Under the pieces are notes generated by a model that saw only the letters and a program-made list of their open reading frames with translations, had not been told where the DNA came from and searched no databases. Below are positions 1-4,039 of a DNA stretch of 7,456 nucleotides, piece after piece. How positions within the stretch are numbered: the stretch's first letter is position 1; every line of letters starts with the position of its first letter. The stretch lies in the NCBI GenBank assembly GCA_028694305.1, contig JAQUTO010000041.1, positions 1 to 7,456 of the forward strand, given 5' to 3'. A program made the position numbers and the translations under genes. Source of the DNA: Bacilli bacterium (GTDB taxonomy: Bacteria > Bacillota_I > Bacilli_A > RFN20 > UBA1709).

Positions 1-15
1 CATTTAATTAATTCT

Positions 16-44
16 AAGAGTGAACATTGTTTCACTCTTTTCTT
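16..44 (+). terminator. Intrinsic terminator of an upstream gene
   Basis: A perfect 9-bp inverted repeat (AAGAGTGAA at 16-24, TTCACTCTT at 31-39) with a 6-nt loop is followed by a T-rich run. It most likely ends a + strand gene lying left of the window and insulates the toxin-antitoxin operon. The stem is AT-rich, so its strength is uncertain. Confidence 0.7.
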
Positions 45-52
45 TTGCTATT

Positions 53-110
53 AAGTACAATTCCAAACAACATGTACTTGACCACGTACGTTATATTTGA
101 TATAGTACTA
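53..110. promoter_or_regulatory. YefM/YoeB-type operator array (four GTAC cores)
   Basis: Four GTAC cores start at 55, 74, 86 and 105, giving spacings of 19, 12 and 19 bp and an arrangement symmetric about position 81.5. The outer-left and second cores lie in a perfect 7-bp inverted repeat (AAGTACA 53-59, TGTACTT 73-79). The third is the palindrome CGTACG (85-90), and the fourth is the palindrome TAGTACTA (103-110). The E. coli yefM-yoeB operator also uses TGTACA-type palindromes with cores 12 bp apart. The sites overlap both promoter hexamers, so the antitoxin or toxin-antitoxin complex should repress its own operon. The geometry is seen directly; repressor binding is inferred. Confidence 0.62.
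78..106 (+). promoter_or_regulatory. Sigma-A promoter of the toxin-antitoxin operon
   Basis: TTGACC (78-83) and TATAGT (101-106) are separated by an optimal 17 bp. The predicted transcription start near 113 leaves only about 13 nt before the antitoxin ATG, just enough to include the GGAGA ribosome binding site at 113-117. The hexamers are interleaved with the GTAC operator sites. Confidence 0.72.
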
Positions 111-125
111 ATGGAGATGATAAAA

Positions 126-377
126 ATGTCTATAACTAATGCAACTGAATTAAGAAAGAAGTTATTTGAAACACTTAAGAATGTAATTGAATATAATGAA
201 TCAGTTACGGTTAACACTAAAAAAGGGAATGCCGTCATTCTCAGTGAGTCCGATTATAATGACATCATGGAAACTCTCTATATCTTGTCTCAAGGTAATC
301 TTGTAAATAAGATTAAAGAGGGAGAAAAAGAAGATGTTAACAAGATGGAAACCTATAAACCGGGGGAGAAGTGGTAA
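126..377 (+). CDS. yefM: Type II antitoxin, YefM/Phd family
   Basis: This predicted protein of 83 residues should neutralise the ribosome-dependent RNase encoded by the next gene and repress their shared promoter. The N-terminal part, starting MSITNATELR, has the Phd/YefM fold pattern: a short beta strand and an A-T-E-L-R helix, then a segment reading V-T-V-N-T-K-K-G-N-A-V-I-L-S. The acidic and basic C-terminal tail (about residues 60-83) is the part that normally wraps around the toxin. I chose ATG 126 because GGAGA (113-117) sits 8 nt upstream. In-frame ATGs further upstream lie at the predicted transcription start (111) or inside the preceding terminator (27). The stop overlaps the toxin start by one base (TAATG), which implies translational coupling. 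Family assignment is strong. The symbol is by analogy to E. coli. Confidence 0.88.
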   Translation: MSITNATELRKKLFETLKNVIEYNESVTVNTKKGNAVILSESDYNDIMETLYILSQGNLVNKIKEGEKEDVNKMETYKPGEKW

Positions 378-637
378 TGTGGACCATCAAGTTTACTAAA
401 AATGCCAAGAAGGATAAAGTGTTACTGAAACAAGCCGGTTTAGAAGACAAAGTAATCAAAATACTTGGTTTTATGCTTGTTGATCCTTTGCAAACTCCAC
501 CTCAATATGAAAAGTTGCTTGGTGATTTGGATGGTTATTATTCTAGAAGAATAAATATTCAACATCGTTTAATTTATAGATTAGATAAGTCGAACCAGAT
601 AATAATTGTGCATTCTATGTGGTCGCACTATGAGTAG
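377..637 (+). CDS. yoeB: Type II toxin, YoeB/Txe family mRNA interferase
   Basis: This 86-residue protein (E. coli YoeB has 84) belongs to the RelE/YoeB fold. Known members bind the ribosomal A site and cleave mRNA. The catalytic residues line up by motif: Glu45 in Q-Y-E-K-L matches YoeB Glu46, Arg64 in Q-H-R-L-I-Y matches Arg65, and the C-terminal His84-Tyr85 matches His83-Tyr84. The central G-Y-Y-S-R-R-I-N segment (53-60) is also characteristic. All active-site positions are present, so the toxin looks functional. ATG 377 is preferred over GTG 371 because it overlaps the antitoxin TAA, has a GGGGGAGAA ribosome binding site (362-370) at good distance, and gives the family's usual N-terminus (MWTIKFT). 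The pair is a self-contained operon closed by the terminator at 647-674. Confidence 0.92.
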   Translation: MWTIKFTKNAKKDKVLLKQAGLEDKVIKILGFMLVDPLQTPPQYEKLLGDLDGYYSRRINIQHRLIYRLDKSNQIIIVHSMWSHYE

Positions 638-646
638 AGTTAATTT

Positions 647-674
647 AAAGCGAGGGTATGTCTCCCTCGCTTTT
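647..674 (+). terminator. Terminator of the toxin-antitoxin operon
   Basis: A perfect 10-bp stem (AAAGCGAGGG at 647-656, CCCTCGCTTT at 664-673) with a 7-nt loop ends in a short T run. Its GC-rich core begins 10 nt after the toxin stop. It separates the toxin-antitoxin unit from the transporter promoter. Confidence 0.85.
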
Positions 675-694
675 AGTTGCCTAAAAATTTAGGG

Positions 695-724
695 TTGACA
701 CATGTTTCCTGCAAAGTGTATTAT
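695..724 (+). promoter_or_regulatory. Promoter of the riboswitch-transporter operon
   Basis: A consensus -35 TTGACA (695-700) is followed after 18 bp by TATTAT (719-724). The predicted start is near 731, about 10 nt before the first paired base of the riboswitch aptamer. A near-consensus promoter suggests high basal initiation, with control exerted by the leader RNA. Confidence 0.75.
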
Positions 725-740
725 TAACGTATAAAAAAAG

Positions 741-893
741 TATAGAGGTAGCGATGTAGATAAGTACTAAGCGAAGCTGGTAAGCGATAAAACTTAGGAA
801 AGGCAATCATCGCCGAACGACTAGTTAGACATAACTAGATTGTGGGGTTATAGGTAATACTTATAACACTCCTACGTAAGTAGAGGCGCTATA
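741..893 (+). ncRNA. Lysine riboswitch (L-box) aptamer
   Basis: The leader matches the lysine riboswitch in order, sequence and pairing. P1 is TATAG 741-745 with CTATA 889-893. A conserved purine block follows (AGAGGTAGCG 744-753). P2 is GCGATG 751-756 with CATCGC 808-813, and a GATAAGTA motif (759-766) matches the internal-loop region. P2b is CTAAG 767-771 with CTTAG 793-797. GGAAAGG (797-803) precedes the hallmark TCGCCGAA (810-817). P3 is CTAGTTA 821-827 with TAACTAG 832-838. P4 is 847-853 with 861-867, around GGTAATAC. P5 is CTAC 872-875 with GTAG 880-883. The P4-P5 part closely resembles the Thermotoga maritima lysine aptamer. P1 is short and AT-rich, and AGAGGTAGCG carries one extra A relative to the usual AGAGGTGCG. 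The fit to lysine is strong; ligand affinity is not shown. Confidence 0.9.
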
Positions 894-943
894 GCAATAT
901 ATTTTAATCGATATATTCAAATTGCGTCTAAGACGCTTTTTTT
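884..943 (+). terminator. Riboswitch expression platform: antiterminator and terminator
   Basis: The terminator hairpin is GCGTC (924-928), a TAA loop, and GACGC (932-936), followed by seven T (937-943). Its 5' arm can instead pair with AGGCGC (884-889): GCGTCT 924-929 gives six pairs including one G-U wobble. An inner hairpin (AATATAT 896-902, ATATATT 911-917) brings the arms together. AGGCGC touches the 3' strand of aptamer P1 (889-893), so ligand-closed P1 should block the antiterminator and allow termination. The expected logic is lysine present, importer off. The terminator stem is only 5 bp, so read-through may be appreciable. Confidence 0.75.
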
Positions 944-979
944 ATTTAAATCATTTTTAAATAAAGGAGATGTTTTAGA

Positions 980-1804
980 ATGAAAAAGATGGTTTTAGAA
1001 TCGTTATTAACACTTGCAATAGGTGTTAGTATTGTGGGTTGTGGAGGACAAGCGACAACAACTTCCTCAACTCAACAAGAAACTTTTGTCGTGGGAATGG
1101 AATGCGGTTACGCACCATTTAATTGGACTACTTTGGAGAGTAATGAATTTACTTATCCAATTGATGGAACCAAGATGTATGCTGATGGTTATGATATTCA
1201 AATTGCTAAAGAAGTTGCTAATAGTTTGAACAAGAAATTAGTGATTAAAGCAATAGATTGGGATGGCTTAATTCCAGCCTTAACTAGTGGGCAAATTGAT
1301 GCTATTATTGCTGGCATGAGTCCAACAGAAGATCGTAAGTTATCGATTGATTTTACTGCTGATTATTATACTTCCACTCATGTTATAGTGATGGAGAAGA
1401 CAAGTAAGTATGTTAATGCCACATCATTGACTGATTTTAATGGTGCTAAAGTTGTTGGCCAAGTTGAAACATTATATGATTCATTAATTGATCAATTAGT
1501 GGGTGCAACTCATGAAACACCATTAGGAGATGTTCCAACTATTATCACTAATATCACTTCGGGTAGAGCAGATTGCACTATCTTAGAAGAACCAGTGGCC
1601 ATTGGGATTGTTAAGGCTAATCCAGACTTAACTTATGTTAAGTTAACTAATAGTTTTGTCGTAGCAGAAGAAGATGTCGTAGTATCAATTGCTATTGCTA
1701 AGGGACATGAAGACTTAATTAGTCAAATCAATTCAGTTTTGGCTGGTATTTCTAGTAGTGAAAGAGAACAACTGATGGTTGGTGCCATCGAACGTAGTGA
1801 GTAA
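980..1804 (+). CDS. Amino-acid ABC transporter substrate-binding lipoprotein, probably lysine
   Basis: This 274-residue family 3 extracellular solute-binding protein should capture an amino acid outside the cell and deliver it to the permease encoded next. The N-terminus is a lipoprotein signal: a short basic start (MKKM), a hydrophobic segment, and the lipobox I-V-G-C with Cys21 as the lipidation site, followed by a Gly/Ser/Thr-rich linker (22-36). Family motifs follow: Y-A-P-F-N-W (44-49), G-Y-D-I-Q-I-A (70-76), D-W-D-G-L-I-P-A-L (93-101), and S-P-T-E-D-R (114-119), whose Arg usually binds the ligand carboxylate. E-E-P-V-A (203-207) marks the second lobe. The start has AAGGAG (964-969) 10 nt upstream. 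Lysine specificity is inferred from the riboswitch leader; the protein alone shows only polar amino-acid binding. Glu7 inside the signal's hydrophobic stretch is unusual. The stop overlaps the permease start. Confidence 0.9.
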   Translation: MKKMVLESLLTLAIGVSIVGCGGQATTTSSTQQETFVVGMECGYAPFNWTTLESNEFTYPIDGTKMYADGYDIQIAKEVANSLNKKLVIKAIDWDGLIPALTSGQIDAIIAGMSPTEDRKLSIDFTADYYTSTHVIVMEKTSKYVNATSLTDFNGAKVVGQVETLYDSLIDQLVGATHETPLGDVPTIITNITSGRADCTILEEPVAIGIVKANPDLTYVKLTNSFVVAEEDVVVSIAIAKGHEDLISQINSVLAGISSSEREQLMVGAIERSE

Positions 1805-2895
1805 TGATGCTGAAGTTTCGTTATTTACATAGTCTTCTTTTCTCCTGCATAGCATTTACAATAATTACCACTTTAATCTGTTTATTTGGTAGTATTAATA
1901 TTAGTGGCGTTACTTTATTAAATAATAGTTTTGTTCTTTATCTTTGTTTAGGACTAGCTGTGGTTGGTCTATTAATCACTTTGATTAGTCTAAAAAAGAC
2001 TTTACCAGCAACATTTTTAAAAGTGGTATTTATCTTAACTTTTGTCGTAGCTGGTTACTTACTTTGTGATTTAGTTATTTTGGGTTTAGTCCGGGGCTTT
2101 ATGGTGGCCTATTCTTTAGAGAGTAAACCAAATTCAACTTATCCTTTGATGGTTAGAATTGCCTACATTATTAAGACCAAATATTCCATGATCTTAAATG
2201 GGGTTTGGACTACTTTATGGCTTTCTTTACTTGGTACTATCTTTGGCCTAATACTCGGCTTAATTTTAGTGATACTAAGAACACTAGAAATAGATAGACG
2301 GGACCAAGAAGGTAAGGCTTTCTTAAAGAAGATTGGGCATTGGTTTGCCAATATTTACATTACTGTTTTTAGAGGGACTCCAATGTTAGTTCAAGCCATC
2401 ATTATCTATTATTTTTTACCAGGTATACTTGCTGGTGTCTTTGGTATTGATCGTTCGGTCTTTATCAATATCTTGACTCCGGGTGTTGCTGGCTTAATAA
2501 CTGTTTCATTAAATACTACCGCTTATTTAAGCGAAGTCTTAAGAGGCGGGATTGAAGCCATTAATGTCGGGCAGATGGAAGCGGCTAGAAGTCTCGGTAT
2601 GTCGAGAACAAAAGCGATGCTTCATATCATCTTCCCACAAGCAATCAAGAATTCGTTACCTGCTATTTGTAATGAATTCATTATCAATATCAAGGATACT
2701 TCAGTCTTAAGTGTTATTTCAGTCATGGACCTCTTCTTTATGGTCAATATGATTAATGGTGCTAGTGGTAACCAAGATGCCATTTTCATTGCCGCTGCCA
2801 TCTACTTAGTCTTAACTTATGGAATTGCCTTTATTATGAAGAAGATTGAACACAAGATGAATCTAGTGGCTAAGCCACTACCTTCCAGTAATTAG
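1804..2895 (+). CDS. Amino-acid ABC transporter permease (HisM/GlnP type) with N-terminal membrane extension
   Basis: This 363-residue inner-membrane subunit should form the translocation path for the amino acid and dock to the ATPase. The permease domain spans about 125-350. It contains Y-I-T-V-F-R-G-T-P-M-L-V-Q (185-197), typical of polar amino-acid permeases, and the EAA coupling loop (259-280: E-A-A-R-S-L-G-M... ending F-P-Q-A) that contacts the ATPase. N-terminal to it lie about three extra hydrophobic helices (about 8-30, 42-62 and 70-98), which make the protein well over 100 residues longer than the usual ~220. This is not a fused binding protein, since that is encoded separately upstream. 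ATG 1804 overlaps the preceding TAA, and ATG 1807 is an equally possible start. Only a weak GTGAG lies upstream, so translation is probably coupled. The gene ends 10 bp before the ATPase start. Confidence 0.9.
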   Translation: MMLKFRYLHSLLFSCIAFTIITTLICLFGSINISGVTLLNNSFVLYLCLGLAVVGLLITLISLKKTLPATFLKVVFILTFVVAGYLLCDLVILGLVRGFMVAYSLESKPNSTYPLMVRIAYIIKTKYSMILNGVWTTLWLSLLGTIFGLILGLILVILRTLEIDRRDQEGKAFLKKIGHWFANIYITVFRGTPMLVQAIIIYYFLPGILAGVFGIDRSVFINILTPGVAGLITVSLNTTAYLSEVLRGGIEAINVGQMEAARSLGMSRTKAMLHIIFPQAIKNSLPAICNEFIINIKDTSVLSVISVMDLFFMVNMINGASGNQDAIFIAAAIYLVLTYGIAFIMKKIEHKMNLVAKPLPSSN

Positions 2896-2905
2896 GGGTG
2901 AGAAT

Positions 2906-3634
2906 ATGGAAGTACTAAAAATTAATAATCTCACTAAATCCTTTGGAGACTTGGAAGTCTTAAAAGGCATTAATCTTTCAGTTAATAAGGGTGAAGTCTT
3001 ATCCATTATTGGTAGCAGTGGTAGTGGTAAATCAACTTTGCTTAGATGTCTCAATGAATTAGAAGAACCAAATAGTGGTGAAATCATTTTTGAGGGTGTC
3101 AACTTACTTGATTCCAAGATTAATATTAATCAATTACGCCAAGAGATTGGCATGGTTTTTCAAAACTTTAATCTCTTCGAAAACTTAGATGTTTTAGAAA
3201 ACTGTTTAATTGCGCCACTTAAGGTTTTACATTTAGATAAAAAGAGCGCAGAGAAAAGAGCAATTAAACATTTACATGCAGTTGGACTAAGTGATTTTAT
3301 CCATGCTGATACTAGAAGTTTAAGTGGTGGACAAAAGCAAAGAGTAGCCATTGCAAGGGCTTTATGTATGGAACCAAAAATTATGCTCTTTGATGAACCG
3401 ACCAGTGCTTTAGATCCTGAGATTTCAGGTGAAGTCTTAGATGTTATTAAAGACTTAGCTAATCAAGGAATGACCATGGTTATTGTTACTCATGAAATGG
3501 CCTTTGCACGTTCGGTCTCAGACCAAGTTGTCTTTATGGATCAAGGTATCATCTTAGAAAAGGGGACACCAAATGAGATTTTCACTCATCCAAAAAAGAC
3601 GAGAACTAAAGAATTTCTCAAGCGTTATTTATAA
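2906..3634 (+). CDS. Amino-acid ABC transporter ATP-binding protein (GlnQ/HisP type)
   Basis: This 242-residue cytoplasmic nucleotide-binding subunit powers import through the adjacent permease. All catalytic elements are intact: Walker A G-S-S-G-S-G-K-S-T (36-44), Q-loop Gln86 in V-F-Q, ABC signature L-S-G-G-Q (139-143), Walker B I-M-L-F-D-E-P with catalytic Glu164, D-loop S-A-L-D (167-170), and switch His196. Length and the P-T-S-A-L-D-P-E pattern match the polar amino-acid subfamily. The ribosome binding site (GGGGTGAG 2895-2902) overlaps the permease stop, so the three genes form one operon ending at the terminator 3634-3662. One permease gene implies that the permease acts as a homodimer with two copies of this protein. 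Confidence 0.95.
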   Translation: MEVLKINNLTKSFGDLEVLKGINLSVNKGEVLSIIGSSGSGKSTLLRCLNELEEPNSGEIIFEGVNLLDSKININQLRQEIGMVFQNFNLFENLDVLENCLIAPLKVLHLDKKSAEKRAIKHLHAVGLSDFIHADTRSLSGGQKQRVAIARALCMEPKIMLFDEPTSALDPEISGEVLDVIKDLANQGMTMVIVTHEMAFARSVSDQVVFMDQGIILEKGTPNEIFTHPKKTRTKEFLKRYL

Positions 3635-3662
3635 AAGGGAAGATGGTTATCTTCCTTTTTTT
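3634..3662 (+). terminator. Terminator of the transporter operon
   Basis: A 7-bp stem GGAAGAT (3638-3644) with ATCTTCC (3649-3655) and a GGTT loop is extended by a G-T and A-T pairs into the seven-T run at 3656-3662. It starts at the last base of the ATPase stop and precedes the copper operon promoter. Confidence 0.85.
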
Positions 3663-3673
3663 ATGCATATTAC

Positions 3674-3701
3674 TTGCATACTCCTTTTAGTATGTTATAA
3701 T
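3674..3701 (+). promoter_or_regulatory. Promoter of the copper operon, extended -10
   Basis: TTGCAT (3674-3679) and a perfect TATAAT (3696-3701) are 16 bp apart. A TG one base before the -10 (3693-3694) makes it an extended -10 promoter. The predicted start near 3708 lies inside the CsoR-type operator and leaves a leader of only about 19 nt. Confidence 0.8.
3677..3694. repeat. Inverted repeat in the copper promoter spacer
   Basis: CATACT (3677-3682) and AGTATG (3689-3694) form a perfect 6-bp inverted repeat with a 6-bp centre (CCTTTT), filling the space between the two promoter hexamers. Its ATAC-T-CC...GTAT pattern loosely resembles the main CsoR-type dyad just downstream. It may be a second, weaker repressor site, or chance in AT-rich DNA. 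Confidence 0.4.
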
Positions 3702-3703
3702 AG

Positions 3704-3724
3704 ATATACCCCTAGGAGGTATAT
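3704..3724. promoter_or_regulatory. CsoR-type operator overlapping the csoR ribosome binding site
   Basis: A 21-bp dyad centred on 3714 matches at 8 of 10 paired positions: left half ATATACCCCT, right half GGAGGTATAT. CsoR operators are typically AT-flanked, C-tract/G-tract dyads of this kind in front of copper genes. The site covers the predicted transcription start just after the -10. Its right half contains the Shine-Dalgarno AGGAGGT (3714-3720), 6 nt before the csoR ATG. The A at 3717, which breaks the symmetry, is the base that makes the Shine-Dalgarno canonical. Confidence 0.75.
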
Positions 3725-3726
3725 TT

Positions 3727-4038
3727 ATGAGTAATAAAATTGTAACGCGTAGTCATGATGAATCTAAGCACACTCCACGTAGTGAAGAACTAATTGCTAG
3801 TCTTGATAAACGCTTAAATAGAATTAGTGGTCAAATCCAAGGTATAAAGAAGATGGTGGATTCCAATCACGGTTGTGAAGACATCCTAATTCAGATTGGT
3901 GCTGTTGAGAAAGCCTTGGAAAGTGTTGGTTATATGTTATTCTATGATCACTTAAAGACTTGTGTTTCTGAAAGCATCATTAATGGTGATACTTCAATCA
4001 TTGATGAGACAGTTGAGATTATTAAAAAGATGAAATAG
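3727..4038 (+). CDS. csoR: Copper-sensing transcriptional repressor CsoR
   Basis: This 103-residue all-helical repressor belongs to the CsoR/RcnR family. Known CsoR proteins bind the operator as apo-tetramers and release it when Cu(I) binds. The Cu(I) ligand set is complete: Cys50, His75 and Cys79, with the same spacing (25 and 4) as Cys36-His61-Cys65 of Mycobacterium tuberculosis CsoR. The His at the second position argues against the persulfide sensor CstR, which lacks it. The family segment R-L-N-R-I-S-G-Q-I-Q-G-I (29-40) is present. The first ~20 residues are polar, His-containing and probably disordered. The start is fixed by AGGAGGT 6 nt upstream. It is the first gene of the operon, directly behind its own operator and one base ahead of copA, so autoregulation with copA is expected. 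Confidence 0.93.
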   Translation: MSNKIVTRSHDESKHTPRSEELIASLDKRLNRISGQIQGIKKMVDSNHGCEDILIQIGAVEKALESVGYMLFYDHLKTCVSESIINGDTSIIDETVEIIKKMK

Positions 4039-4039
4039 T

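Noticed and set aside
27..125. Longer antitoxin reading frame beginning at ATG 27 or ATG 111
   Set aside because: ATG 27 lies inside the upstream terminator hairpin and before the promoter. ATG 111 lies at the -10/start region. ATG 126 has a good ribosome binding site and gives the family's normal length.
371..376. GTG 371 as toxin start
   Set aside because: ATG 377 overlaps the antitoxin stop, is better spaced from GGGGGAGAA and matches the N-terminus of YoeB proteins.
741..943. T-box leader or S-box for the amino-acid importer
   Set aside because: There is no T-box AGGGTGG-type sequence or specifier stem, and no SAM aptamer motifs. The TCGCCGAA and AGAGG blocks and the P4-P5 layout fit the lysine class.
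1023..1229. 68-codon + strand frame inside the binding-protein gene
   Set aside because: It is an alternate-frame shadow of a well-supported gene with no start signal.
3727..4038. Persulfide sensor CstR, formaldehyde sensor FrmR or nickel sensor RcnR in place of CsoR
   Set aside because: The Cys-His-Cys set with CsoR spacing, the operator type and the adjacent copA all point to Cu(I) sensing.
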